From: Hemileia vastatrix
Taxonomy: Eukaryota > Basidiomycota > Pucciniomycetes > Pucciniales > Zaghouaniaceae
Assembly: GCA_030280995.1 (NCBI GenBank)
Contig: JASXTE010000009.1
Coordinates: 32,138,501-32,202,500, forward strand
DNA: 64,000 nt
Reading direction: 5' to 3'
The notes beneath the pieces are model-generated. The model saw only the letters and a list, made by a program, of their open reading frames with translations. It was not told the DNA's origin and ran no database searches. Within the stretch, counting starts at the first letter, position 1, and each line of letters starts with the position of its first letter. Made by a program: the position numbers and the translations under genes. Positions 1-11,078 of this stretch are shown in pieces.

Positions 1-1031
1 AGTTATCACGGCATGCAATATTGGTGTTATTATTTTTTATAAAAGGGTTTTATTTAATTTATTTGAGTTTTAAATATGAAGAAATTGGTCACGAGCGAAT
101 GCCTACACGAAAACAATTTATTTTACGGAGAAAACTTATTTTTACGGTCTGAAAAATTTATAAGTATTAAGTCGAGTCACTCAAGAACCTTGGGAAATTT
201 TCCCACAATTTTTACTATTTTTATTATATTTTTAAATGAATTTTAAAGTTTTATAGAAATATTTACGTTTTCAAAAATTACTTAACTTTGATGAATTTTC
301 ACGGGGTAATTAGAGCTGCGCAGACTACGAAAATTAGTTTGGTATGTAAAGGGGAAGTAGCTCTATTATGTGTAATTTTTCTAGATTTTGTAATATAGTT
401 TTAAGGTTCTAAATTGAGTCCGGAAGTCCGGACGGACTCCGGATTGACTCTGGAAGAGCTCTGGAGGGGAAAACTTAGGCACGTGACTAGGAATACTTAA
501 GCGCTTCTCAAACTCGAAATTGAAAGGGGGAACAGATCATACAGCTTAATCTTTAACCACCACAGTCTCATTTTTTATTACTCAACAAATTAAAATAACT
601 TGTAATACCCTTATAACATTATTATTTTTACATAACATTATAGAAATACAATTCAACAGTTTAAATAACACTTCATACAGGGTATCTTTAGAAAGGTCTT
701 CATCGCTGGGACTTGATTATTGCTGTCTCATAAAAATTCAAATTATTATAAAAACATAAAAGTCAATCTTTACAGATCTTTCACTGGTACACCTTAATTG
801 TTGTCATCAGTATTTCTTTTATCAACAGCCACTTTCTTTAAATCTCAATAAGCGTTAAATATTTTAGAGTTTCATTATTTTTATCAATCAGATCTAAGTA
901 GATTGGTTAGCTTAGTGATTTAGAACACCTACTTTGTTATTTTTATTGGAAGGACGGGGTTTTCAGCTAAATCCACATATCTCCTCCGGATTCTGCTTAC
1001 AGCAAGGCAACTGTAAGAGTTTACCTTACCA
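1..1031 (+). repeat. 5' LTR of A1 (left end missing)
   Basis: Near-identical to 2384-3458: both run through the same poly-T block, the pair of catgcaat/gtgcaag-type starts, the GC-rich block at 411-455 and the same last 120 bases, ending in ccttacca at 1031. The GC-rich tandem block is shorter here than in the partner LTR. The first ~47 bases of the LTR are outside the window. Confidence 0.85.
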
Positions 1032-1042
1032 TAACGTATTTT

Positions 1043-1668
1043 GGATCTGTTAGTCCTCCAAGAATTTAATCTGGCTACTGTTCAAGACATTCTTTAAGGT
1101 TTTTTTTATACAAATTTTGGAGCTGTTAGTCCTCCAAGACTTTAAACTGGCTAATTTTCAAGACTATCGTTAAAATTTATTTTTATTGGATTTGTTAGGT
1201 CCACCAAGACCTTAAACTGGACTATTATCAAGTGTTGGGTCCACCATGACCTTAAACTGGATTTCTTATCGATTAAATGTTTGGTCCACCATGACTTTAA
1301 ACTGGTAGTTCATTCATTGTTTAGTCCACTATGACTTTAAACTGGAAAATTAATATCTGCAGGATAATTCAACATTCATTGGACCACTATGGCCTTATAC
1401 TGGATTACTTGTCGATTAAATGTTTGGTCCACTATGACATTAAACTGGATTATCAAATTTATTCAATCTTTGGTCAAGCCTAGGCCTTACTTAGGAATAT
1501 ATCAAGATATTTATGCACTTAAACGATCTTTGGTCCACCAAGACCATAAACTGGCAATCGATTATATGTTTGGTCTACCAAGACTTTAAACTGGAATGTC
1601 AATCTTGTTTGGATAACTCAATTCAATCTTTAAATTTATTACTGTCCACTAAGACTCTAAACTGGTTA
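1043..1668 (+). repeat. Irregular array of ~25-bp hairpin motif in the A1 tail
   Basis: About twelve copies of a motif of the form GGTCCACCAAGACTTTAAAC followed by TGG occur at irregular 35-100 bp spacing. Each copy can fold as a 3-4 bp stem (GTC/GAC, AGTC/GACT) with a six-base loop and is followed by TTAAACTGG. The same motif appears on the minus strand in the tail of C (30963-31460) and, with a CCTC/GAGG stem, within coding parts of B, C, D and E. No ORF in this stretch looks real. Confidence 0.75.
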
Positions 1669-2326
1669 TTCAATTATTTCTGGAATTGGGTGCTGAAAGC
1701 TTTAGGAGGTTAAAACTTTAGGTGGTGATGATGCTAAAGAAAGCATAATGGTTAATTATGTGAAATTTGTGGCGCTTTAACATGGTCTAAAGTTAAAATT
1801 ATTATTGGAAGCCTGGCAAAAGTATATTATGGGTTTGCTGTATAGCAAAGTTTGAAAATTGTGATGAAGGAATCAGAAGTTAGGATGGTAGTTGGATTTT
1901 AGGGAATGATTTTTTTTAGTGCCTCATAGTTAGGCCATTTTTTTTTGGTGTGAAGCTTGGAGGACCTTATGGCGAGATTGGAATCATAGAATTCGGCTCA
2001 GTGGGGGGCCCTATGAGGTTGGAATCAGGAGTATTCGGCTCATAGGAAGATCCACTCTCTCAATGCTGTGACAAGAAGGAAGACTGGTATATGGGAGTCT
2101 GAAGGGATTCAAACCTTGCTCTCAGTAGTGGAATCATCACAAGATTTATATTTATATTATTTTATGTTATATCAAGCCAGAGAAGAAGAAAGAACATTTT
2201 TATTATAAAGATTTAAAAGAAGACCAGCTAAAACAAATTTATCAAATTATTTTATTAGAAAAGATAATTCTATTGGAATTGTTCAACCACTTATGCAAAG
2301 TTTTAAGAATGGGGACAATCTCGATT
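1669..2326 (+). other. Non-coding tail of A1 between motif array and 3' LTR
   Basis: No credible gene. The sequence is collinear with the reverse complement of about 30360-30960 in element C, including blocks around an aattcggctcagtgggg-type segment and the segment ending in accagctaaaac. It lacks roughly 500 bases that C carries just before its LTR (about 29810-30360), where C has an antisense ORF relic. Confidence 0.6.
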
Positions 2327-2336
2327 GGAGGGAGGA
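2327..2336 (+). other. Polypurine tract of A1
   Basis: Ten-base purine run ggagggagga directly before the TGTGGTAGCC start of the 3' LTR. This is the normal position of the plus-strand DNA primer, and it fixes the element orientation as plus. Confidence 0.8.
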
Positions 2337-3458
2337 TGTGGTAGCCTAAAGTTTAGTATGGCACCTAAGTACGTAAATGGAGTTATTACGGCGTGCAAGA
2401 TTGGCGTTATTATTTTTTATAAAAGGGTTTTATTTAATTTATTGGAGTTTAAAATATGAAGAAATTGGTCACGAGCGAATGCCTACACAAATACAATTTA
2501 TTTTACGGAGAAATCTTATTTTTACGGTCTGAAAAATTTATAAGTATTAAGTCGAGTCACTCAAGAACCTTGGGAAATTTTCCCAGAATTTTTACTATTT
2601 TTCTTATATTTTTAAATGAATTTTAAAGTTTTATAGAAATATTTACGTTTTCAAAAATTACTTAACTTTGATGAATTTTCACGGGGTAATTAGAGCTGCG
2701 CAGACTACGAAAATTTGTTTGGTATGTAAAGGGGAAGTAGCTCTATTATGTGTAATTTTTCTAGATTTTTTATTATGGTTTTAAGGTTCTAAATTGAGTC
2801 CGGAAGTCCGGACGGACTCCGTACGGACTCCTTTCCGGCTCCGTACGGACTCCGTACGGGCTCCGGATTGACTCTGGAAGAGCTCTGGAGGGGAAAACTT
2901 AGGCACGTGACTAGGAATACTTAAGCACATCTCAAACTCGAAATTGAGAGGGGGGATACATCATACAGCTTAATCATTAACCACCACGGTCTCGTTTTTT
3001 ATTACTCAACAAATTAAATAAGCTATAATACCCTTATAACATTTATTATTTTTTACATAACATTTTAGAAATTCAATTCAACAATTTAAATCACACTTCA
3101 TACAGGGTATCTTTAGAAAGGTCTTCATCACTGGGACTTGATTATTGCTGTCTCATAAAAATTAAAACTATTATAAAAACATAAAAGTCAATCTTTTCAG
3201 ATCTTTCACTGGTACACCTTAATTGTTGTTATCAGTATTTCTTTTTTTCAACAGCCACTTTTATTCAAATCTCAATAAGCGTTAATTATTTTAGAGTTTC
3301 ATTATTTTTATCAATCAGATTCAAGTAGATTGGTTAGCTTAGTGATTTAGAATTCTTATTTTGTTATTTTTATTGGAAGGACGGGGTTTTCAGCTAAATC
3401 CACATATCTCCTCCGGATTCTGCTTACAGCAAGGCAACTGTAAGAGTTTACCTTACCA
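2337..3458 (+). repeat. 3' LTR of A1
   Basis: 1122 bp, starts TGTGGTAGCC and ends CTTACCA. It has the same length as the inverted copy at 9957-11078. It contains a GC-rich block of ctccgtacgga-type tandem units at 2797-2876, the longest such block in the window. It lies in plus orientation next to a minus-strand pol fragment, so it is not the 3' LTR of element B. Confidence 0.85.
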
Positions 3459-4184
3459 TACCAGTAAAACTGCTTTCTGTCCAAAAACAAGTTCATAAGG
3501 TGAAAATCTGGTCGTCCTTTTGGCAGTGATTCGATCAGCAAATAAAACTAAAGGTAAATAGTGCCTCCACTTTTCGGCACTTGTCCCACACATTTTAACT
3601 AAAGCATCCTTAATAACTTGATGCCCTCTTTCAACCATGCCTTCAGCTTCAGGATAATATGGGGTTGCTACCCTAACCTTTGATCCAACTTTCAATACGG
3701 CCTCTTTAAACTCTGTCCCAAATTCAGGACCTCCATCTACCATTACCAACTTCATCACCCCATACCTATATACCCAATTATTCAACAAAAATTCTGCCAC
3801 ATTTTTGGCAGTTAAATTAATAAGAGGCGCTGCCTCTACCCAACCAGATAAATCATCTCTGACCACAATTAAATATTTATACCGTCCCTCTTTAATATGA
3901 ACGGCATCTAAACTAACTCTCCCAAAGAGCGTATATTCACCGGTCGCGCGTCCAGGTTCCTTTGGCCTTAAATAACTTCGTCTTTGACATTCTTTGCATG
4001 ACTGAACCCACTGTTTAACAGCCATCTTCATGCCAGGCCACCAAAATCAATCAGAAATTCTTCTAAAAGTTTCTCCAATGCCTCTATTCCCGAGATCTTC
4101 ATGCAGTGATTTCAAAACTAATTCTTGACCCTTCTGTTGAGTTATAACTACTTGAGGATTTGGATACCTCCTCCTCATTAAACG
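3459..4184 (-). pseudogene. Element B integrase, truncated
   Basis: Integrase inserts element cDNA into the genome. Visible: the second half of the N-terminal zinc module (CKEC in a VKQWVQSCKECQRR context), then the catalytic core with Asp in SLDAVHI, Asp in VDGGPEFG and Glu in GMVERGHQ, giving a complete D,D,E set. The sequence stops at FGQKAV just after the core, where A1 begins, so the C-terminal domain is missing. An in-frame stop separates the zinc module from the upstream histidine part near 4045. It continues the frame of the RNase H region at higher coordinates. Confidence 0.85.
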
Positions 4185-5228
4185 TCAACCAGATAGGTAA
4201 AACGTAGATGACTTCCTCTTGATAGCCACCCATTCATCGTCTTCACAATCTTCTGGCCTCTCTAAAGTCAACAAATATTTGACTAACAAAAAATAAAAAC
4301 CAGTCTGACCCCAGACTTCATCTTGAAAATCAATTAATATAACATCAATAGGGACTTCTCTATCACCAATATCACCTGCACATGAATGAGCCAATAATCT
4401 TTGACCCCTAAATAAATCTTTAATCAAGCTATGTCGACGCTTTTCTTCTGAACCTATGGATCCTTTGTAAACGGTATTTGAAAATACCTCTTTCTCTTTA
4501 TCCACCCTTTTATTTAAATTCTCTAATTCTCCAACATATACACCAATCCTTAACTTACTACTATCCCACACTACCAATCCATCTTCCTCTACATACACCG
4601 CATCTTCTTCTACCTCCTCTCTGCCAAATTTATCTACACCTTTTCCAACACCTTTATTAACATAAAAACTATTTTCCAGTTTATCCTCTTGGTGGAGGTC
4701 ATCATCACCATAATCTAAACACAATAGTCCTGCCAGTTTAACCTCATGGAGGAGGTATGGAAAGTCTTCAGCTACTTTAGTGCTGGCTTTGATAATAGGT
4801 ATATCTTCATCAAACTCTTCTGAGTCTGAATCTTCTTCAGTGGGTGGTCTCCTTGATAAACCATCTGGCATAGTAAAAGTTTTGCCAGGCTTATGAACTA
4901 AATCAAACGAAAAATGTTGAATAAAAGCTACCCATCTCGTCATGGGTGCGTTTGGTAAACTTGGGGAATGAATCATCTGGATTAACGATTTCGCATCCAC
5001 TTGCAACTCAAAATGTTGCCCCCACAAAATATTCTGAAGCTTCTTCAGTATTTTTGCCACACCACATAATTCCAATTTTGGTTGAGAATATCTTGATTCG
5101 ACCTCAGTAAATACCACAGATTCATACCTAACTGGCCTGATGTAACCAGCTTTATCCATCTGAGACAAAACCGCCCCAGCTGCAACCTGACTTGAATCAA
5201 CTGCTAAATAAATTCTACCAGCATCTTT
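4185..5228 (-). pseudogene. Element B RNase H domain and acidic linker
   Basis: Same frame as the reverse transcriptase, separated from it by a single stop near 5229. Residues of the RNase H fold are followed by TRWVAFIQHFSFDLVHKPGK and MPDGLSRRP, the usual end of RNase H in this Ty3/gypsy group. A ~200-residue acidic linker follows (runs of D and E), containing LLHEVKL and DLHQEDKLE; both peptides are encoded by copies of the dispersed hairpin motif. A stop at 4185 separates it from integrase. RNase H would remove the RNA template during reverse transcription. Confidence 0.8.
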
Positions 5229-6329
5229 TCAATAATCCAACTTGTGCAGGACTAAATCCTTCCCTACAACCACCTTCTCACACTCTTCATCCCACTCCCA
5301 GTCTGCATCCTTTCTCGTTAACCGTCTCAATGGAGCTGCCAATGAAGAAAAGTCCTTGATAAACATTCTAACATATACGCAAACGCCTAAAAACCCTCTA
5401 CCTTTGGTCATATTCTTGGGTCTTGGCCAGGACTGAATTTTGTTAACTTTCTCCTTGGACATAATCCTACCCTCTCTACATACCACATGGCCTAATATTT
5501 CTAAGGCTGGCACACAACATGAAAATTTTGAACCTGAAATAGTTAATCCAGCTTCTTCAATTCGAAACAAGATTCTTTCTAATGTAATTGCAAACTCCCA
5601 AATGAATTTGCGTATCCCGGGATTCTCTTCCAACACCTGGTTATCATAGTCGGTTGTTGGTCCCTTAATTCCTCCATCATCTATAAAGATTCCAGCATAT
5701 TGTGGAATTTCTTCTTGAAGGATCCAAGCCATCTGAGCTTGATAAACGGCAACCGAATTTGTCGCTCCTTGAGGTAATCTTGTTAACTGTAAACGTCCAA
5801 GTGGTGTATCGAATGTAGTGAGAGGCCTTGAGTCCGGATGTAACTCTCTCTCATCATATCCACCCATAATATCTCCCAAACCATAACACACTCTTCCTGC
5901 AAACGCTTCAACAAACTCCTCAGCACTAGGTGGTATCCCAGCATCCTTTATTGTAACCATATTTAATTCCCTTAGATCATGAACAACTCTAAGCTTGCCA
6001 TTCGGTTTCTTGATACAAAATACCGGACTAGAATAACTTGACGTTGATTGCTCATACAGTCCAGTGCGTATCCGTTCTCCGAAAACTTCAATATAGGCTT
6101 CTTTTAATGCAGCCGGAATAGGAATTGGTTTCTGCTGCCACGGTTCATGACATACCACAGGAATCTTGTAAGGCTCCCCATAGGAATGCTTCAACACACC
6201 CCTCTCCTCTTCTACAAAAGCAATGGCCTTCTCTCACTTGACCATCACATCCAACAACAACTTCTTCTCTTCTCCAGACAACCAACCATCAGGTCCAAAA
6301 TTAACAACACCCAGTCTCTCAAAAGTGAT
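5229..6329 (-). pseudogene. Element B reverse transcriptase
   Basis: Copies element RNA into DNA. Seen in order: LRVVHDLRELN (fingers), GGYDERELHPDSRPLTTFDT, LPQGATNS (palm), and the catalytic box FIDDGG near 5675-5692, where FIDD replaces the commoner YxDD. RFLGVCVYVRMFIKDFS follows toward the connection. The frame continues upstream to 6329 with one stop near 6230 and ends at a stop near 5229. The same domain in C, D and E aligns through all these motifs. Length and motif order fit a complete RT domain; the stops make it a fossil. Confidence 0.85.
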
Positions 6330-6980
6330 TCATGATGTCTCAGAAAATTCAGGTGGATTCTTTACCAAGGGACTTTCATAAGGATCTCTTGATAACCTTG
6401 GTCTTCTCAAAGGTGGATTTAATTCAGCAGGTAGCGGTTCATTAATAGGTCGAACTTTATCTGCTACCTTCTTATATTTGGCTGCATCCACATCTAAATA
6501 AGCTTGAGGTAAAACATTTACTTTTGTATCGCCATTAAAATTTTCATCAAATAAATCTTCTTCATCGTCAGAATCGGAGTAAGAAAAATTAGAAAAATAT
6601 TTTATTTCATTTTTAAATTTTACCCTTTTCTCCTTTCCCTCGTCTAATTTATAAACAGATTTTCCAACACCTTTGCTTCCCTTATCCAACAGTAAATCGC
6701 CCGTAAAGAAAGTTGGCAGTTTAACCTCTTGCTGGAGGACCGGAAATGAATTTTCACAAAAATGATTTTTTTGTGTTTTAATTATACTGAGATTTTTAAT
6801 CGGGTTTTGATAAGATTTTTGCAGTTTACCCTCTTTCTGGAGGTCCAAAATAGAAGGAGATACTTGAAGTTTAGCCTCTTGCTGGAGGTCCAAAATAGAA
6901 GGAGATACTTGCAGTTTAGCCTCTTTCTGGAGGTCATAAAACATACCCTTCCAATTTTTATCCAACCTAATTTGGCCCAT
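6330..6980 (-). pseudogene. Element B N-terminal pol linker with repeated LQ(Q/K)E-KL peptides
   Basis: Same frame as RT, in a different frame from gag-protease. The first ~80 residues contain four near-copies of the peptide LQQEAKLQ (or LQKEGKLQ, LQQEVKLP), each encoded by the CTC..GAG hairpin motif. An acidic stretch (SDSDDEEDLFDE) and a conserved segment with EPLPAELNPPLRRPRLSRDP follow; this is also present in C, D and E. I recognise no enzyme domain; it is the spacer between protease and RT. A stop at 6330 splits it from RT. Confidence 0.7.
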
Positions 6981-7189
6981 TTTGCCTTTTTCACTGTTTT
7001 TAAATTTAATAGAAAAACTGGGTCAATCCAATAAACATATAGAAAAGTCCAAAACGTATTTGCACACCAAAGTAATATTAACAGAAAATAATTGAGAATC
7101 CACTTGAATTATCTCCAAGTGAGCTGACCTATTGCAATCCGGGATCTCATCCTGAGGAGAGAAAACAACATTAGAGTGATCAGCCCCTG

Positions 7190-8560
7190 CTACCCCAAAA
7201 AATGAGGGCATTCATCCCTTTCCAACAAACATAATTCACCAGAAGCCATCCGTTTAATATACCGCTTCTTGGAGCAAACACAACACAGGCACAGAGTAGT
7301 AATCCCTGGCCGTGTTTCCCAACCTTCATCTCCAGGAGGCGCTAACCGCATATGTAACCTCCGCATATCTTCACCAGTGATCTCCAAACCAATCCCCATG
7401 CCAGCTTGATACCCTATCCTGGCCTCAAAATCCATCAAAAAAGAACCACCAAGAACAGTTTTGACTGCTCCTCTGGCCACATAAAAGTGAACCTTACCAA
7501 CAGATCCACCAATTCCTAACCTGACATGCTCAGCTGTGCCCATCAGCTCTGTTGCATGCCCTCCAATACCTCTGAGGTTTCCTCCAGTCCCACTTTTAAT
7601 TGGCAAGCCTATACTCGTCGCTTGCTCCAATGAAATTAAATTAATTTGAGACCCTGAATCGACCAAGGCCTTTACTTCTTTACCGTTAAGAGTTACCACC
7701 AGGTAACCCAGGGGAGCAGAAAAATGCGTATCTACATCTTCCCCAAACTTTTCAGCATTCTCACAAATATATTCCACCTCTCCAGTGGAAACCCGACGCC
7801 TCGTCAAATGCTTCTTTTGCTTTTCAGAAAGCGCCGGACTAATCGTAAATAACTCCCCCAAAGATAAGGGAATCTGCAGTTGATTCACCCTATTCAAAAC
7901 TGCGTCCATCGCATTAGCTTGACCAGAAACTACTGGCTGCTCATACTGGAACTTTGATTTAACAACCTTGGCCCTGGGTACCTCTTGAGGTCCAACCGAG
8001 CCATCTTCACTTTCTATAACCCTAACTCCGTCACCAGCTTCTTGCACTAATCCTGATCCATCGCTAGTCCTTCTTACACCCTCCATTGGGATGGGACCGC
8101 TAAAACTTGGTCTGGGTAGAGACGCCAATGGTACGTCCTCCTCAGAATCCGAATCATCCTCTGGAATAGGCTCACCATTTAAATCAAACTTTCCATAACT
8201 AGGGGGCCCCATATCAGCAATCCCCTTCTGAATTTTATATAATTCGTCCTTAGAGTAAGGGTTCAATTTGTTGGCGGCAGTTTGAGCACTAGAATTCTTG
8301 TCCTTTGAGTAAGGGTTCACTTTGTTATTGGCCTTTCCAGGATTAGCCCTCAGTTGGCTCTGAATGCTACTCTTTGCCTTAGTAGCAGCTGCTCTTCTAG
8401 CAGCATTAACATTGTATTCGCCAGCCATACAGCTACCCTCCACCTGGGCCACCGTCGCCAGCTCTAAACCTCCAAAAGAAGTAGAAAATGTGGCTTTACT
8501 GACCTCTTTCTCTTTACCTTTGTCAGCTTTTCCACCATTACCATTACCATTTTTGCCACC
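7190..8560 (-). pseudogene. Element B aspartic protease region
   Basis: Same frame as gag (8561-9778), separated by one stop. It begins with a basic, alanine-rich spacer and an acidic stretch (EDDSDSEED), then a retropepsin-like domain. The catalytic box VDSGSQINLIS has its Asp near 7658, and RGIGGHATELMG and GGSFLMDFEARIGY follow. The protein ends in a short cysteine-rich tail (TLCLCCVCSKKR). It would cleave the gag-pol polyprotein. The active-site Asp is intact here but is Asn in C. Confidence 0.85.
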
Positions 8561-9778
8561 CTAGGCATTAACATCTTCATCCGTCACCTCTTCAAATCTG
8601 GCTCTCCTTTCAGCCGTTAAACTTCTTCTGACCAAATCAGAAGGAGACTGTCCATCACTGGGCTTGATGAACAAACCATCAGGAAATTTATAAACTTTAC
8701 CATCAAATAAAACTCTCCCAGCATCCATATCCTTATCAAGAGCAAAACAAACTGTTGCTCTGTGCCCCCTCCTATTACAATAGGAGCACACCTTTGGCTC
8801 ATCATAGCCACCTCTATAACTACTACCACCATTCCCACCATTTCTCCCATTGCCTGGGAAGCGGTTACCATTATTATTGCCATTATAATTTCGACGTTCA
8901 TAACCTCTAGACTGATAAGAAGTCAACGTCGACGAAGAAGCGATTGGGGCCTTATTGGCCTTCTGAGTCTCTTGAACAAATATTTTTAATTGTTTTGTTA
9001 AATCGGCCAAGTGATTGACCATCTTATTATCTACATTCCCCTCAAATTTAGCAGAGGGTAATCCCATTTGAGCCTTCTTGGCCTCCTGGGCTTTGACCAT
9101 GATATCGTTGTTTTCGGCCAAAACTTCTCTAACCTTGCTAACATATTGAGTGCAGGACTCTTGATATTTGTCCAACGCCAATAACTTTAGATGGGCTTGA
9201 ATTTTCTCTTTGATAACCTCCAGAGCCGGCAGTTTCTGCTCACCATTAGGCAGTTCCTTCATCAAATCCTTTCTTGAAAGATCCTTCAAGACGTCCATAC
9301 GAATATCCCTGCTTCATGCTGTCCAGAACAAATCTTTTGCTTGGTTCTCATGCACTAACTCGTCCACCAGAATAAGATATTCAACTACTTCATCAAACTG
9401 AACACACAGCTTTTTGAAGTCTTCCAAAGAAGAAACAACACCTTTTGCTTTCCAGTCTCCAACAATTTTATTGAGGTCCATCATAGTAAACCTAACACCC
9501 CATCTATCAACCATAGCTTTAGAAAGCTTAACCCAATCCTTGTCCTTGAATGCCTGCATAGCAATAACCTCTTTTTCCACCTCACTATCAGCAATAAAAA
9601 ACCTAACTTGCTTCACCATATCCACATGAGAAGCACCATCAACAGCAGCAGCAGCTTCATACCTGCTAATGAACCATTTAACCTCCTCCCCATCAAACTT
9701 TGGGCCATCCCAAGAAACAATTCTAACTGAGGGAGTAAGAGGGTTAGAAGATCCAGAAGCAACAGCAGAAGAAGACAT
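8561..9778 (-). pseudogene. Element B Gag
   Basis: Gag forms the particle that packages element RNA. The ATG at 9778 is chosen because it follows the primer site and leader and opens MSSSAVASGSS. The capsid-like part (WDGPKFDGEEVKWF onward) runs to 9314, where a TGA replaces a cysteine codon still present in C; the frame then continues with SRDIRMDVLKDL. Near the C end a Gly/Asn/Arg-rich stretch precedes a perfect CCHC zinc knuckle (CSYCNRRGHRATVC, about 8750-8795), which would bind RNA. A second stop at 8561 separates it from protease. Confidence 0.85.
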
Positions 9779-9930
9779 CCCAATAAGTAATGAAAAAAGT
9801 TAACAATTGATAAAATAACAAGCCTCTTGCAGGCCAATAACAAAAATCCAATTAGAGTTCCAGAAAATAAGCCTCTTGCAGGCTAAGAACGTTCTTTATC
9901 CAAGTAAGTCTTTAAAGAAAGCTAGAGAAA

Positions 9931-9952
9931 TCGAACCCCATGTTGGGCGCCA
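9931..9952 (-). other. Primer binding site of element B (tRNA-Lys type)
   Basis: Minus strand reads TGGCGCCCAACATGGGGTTC, four bases inside the LTR end. It is complementary to a tRNA 3' end of the form GTTGGGCGCCA preceded by a CCCCAT/TCGAA T-arm. The TGGCGCCCAAC core is the classic tRNA-Lys primer site. It marks where minus-strand DNA synthesis starts and fixes B as a minus-strand element. Confidence 0.8.
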
Positions 9953-9956
9953 ACTA

Positions 9957-11078
9957 TGGTAAGGTAAACTCTTACAGTCGCCTTGCTGTAAGCAGAATCC
10001 GGAGGAGATATGTGGATTTAGTGGAAAACCCCGTCCTTCCAATAAAAATAACAAAATGGGAATTCTAAATCACTAAGCTAACCAGTCTACTTGGATCTGA
10101 TTGATAAAAAAATAATGAAACTCTAAAATATTTAACGCTTATTGAGATTTAAATAAAAGTGGCTGTTAAGGAAGAAATACTGATAACAACAATTAAGGTG
10201 TACCAGTGAAAGATCTGAAAAGATTGACTTTCATGTTTTTATAATAATTTGAATTTTTATGAGACAGCAATAATCAAGTCCCAGCAATGAAGACCTTTCT
10301 AAAGATACCCTGTATGAAGTTTGATTTAAATTGTTGAGTAGTATTTCTAAAATGTTATATATAAAATATAAGTTATAAGGGTATTACAATTTATTTAATT
10401 TGTTGAGTAAAAATGAGACCGTGGTGGTTAAAGATTAAGCTGTATGATGTGTCCCCCCCTCAATTTCGAGTTTGAGAGGCGCTTAAGTATTCCTAGTCAT
10501 GTGCCTAAGTTTTCCCCTCCAGAGCTCTCCCAGAGTCTATCTGGAGCCCGTACGGAGTCCATACGGAGTCGAAGCGGAGTCCGTACGGAGTCCGTCCGTA
10601 CTTCCGGACTCAATTAGAACCTTAAAAACTATAATAAAAAATCTAGAAAAATTACACATGATAGAGCTACTTCCCCTTTATATTAACCAAACTAATTTTC
10701 GTAGTCTGCGCAGGTCTAATTACCCCGTGAAAATTCATCAAAGTTAAGTACTTTCTAAAAACGTAAATATTTCTGTAAAACTTTAAAATTCATTTAAAAA
10801 TATAAGAAAAATAGTAAAAATTCTGGAAAAATTTACCAAGGTTCTTGAGTGACTCGACTTGATACTAATAAACTTTTCAGACTGTAAAAATAAGTTTTCT
10901 CCGTAAAATAAATTGTTTTTGCATAGGCATTTGCTCTTGACCAATTTCTTCATATTTAAAACTCAAATAAATTAAATAAAACCCTTTTATATATAAAAAA
11001 AATAATAATGCCAATCTTGCACGTGGTAATAACTCCATTTACGTACTTAGGTTCCATACTAAACTTTAGGCTACCACA
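9957..11078 (-). repeat. 5' LTR of element B
   Basis: 1122 bp, the reverse complement of 2337-3458 with scattered substitutions. It begins TGTGGTAGCC at 11078 and ends CTTACCA at 9957. The GC-rich tandem block lies at 10530-10612. Immediately beyond 11078 the sequence changes to a proline- and cysteine-coding ORF, giving the insertion boundary. Confidence 0.85.

Larger units (their letters stand above)
1..3458 (+). mobile_element. Element A1: internally deleted Ty3/gypsy retroelement (LTR-tail-LTR)
   Basis: Two direct copies of one LTR (1-1031, cut by the window edge, and 2337-3458) flank only 1.3 kb of non-coding tail. The tail corresponds to the region between pol and the 3' LTR of element C, in the opposite orientation. 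There is no primer binding site, gag or pol, so this is a deletion derivative that could only move with proteins from a relative. Its right end abuts the integrase of minus-strand element B at 3459. The simplest reading is that A1 inserted into B; the left junction and its target duplication lie outside the window. Confidence 0.8.
3459..11078 (-). mobile_element. Element B: Ty3/gypsy retroelement, 3' end cut by A1
   Basis: Read on the minus strand: 5' LTR (11078-9957), tRNA-Lys-type primer site (9952-9931), gag-protease frame (9778-7190), pol frame (6980-3459) ending inside integrase. Gag and protease share one frame and pol lies in another. Only single stops interrupt the frames, so B is one of the younger copies here. 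The missing integrase end, tail and 3' LTR should lie left of the window, beyond A1. Its 5' LTR sits inside a small cysteine-rich ORF (11079-11300). Confidence 0.85.

Noticed and set aside
2337..11078. Reading 2337-3458 and 9957-11078 as the LTR pair of one element
   Set aside because: The two copies are in inverted orientation, and 2337-3458 has its own polypurine tract and tail on the left.
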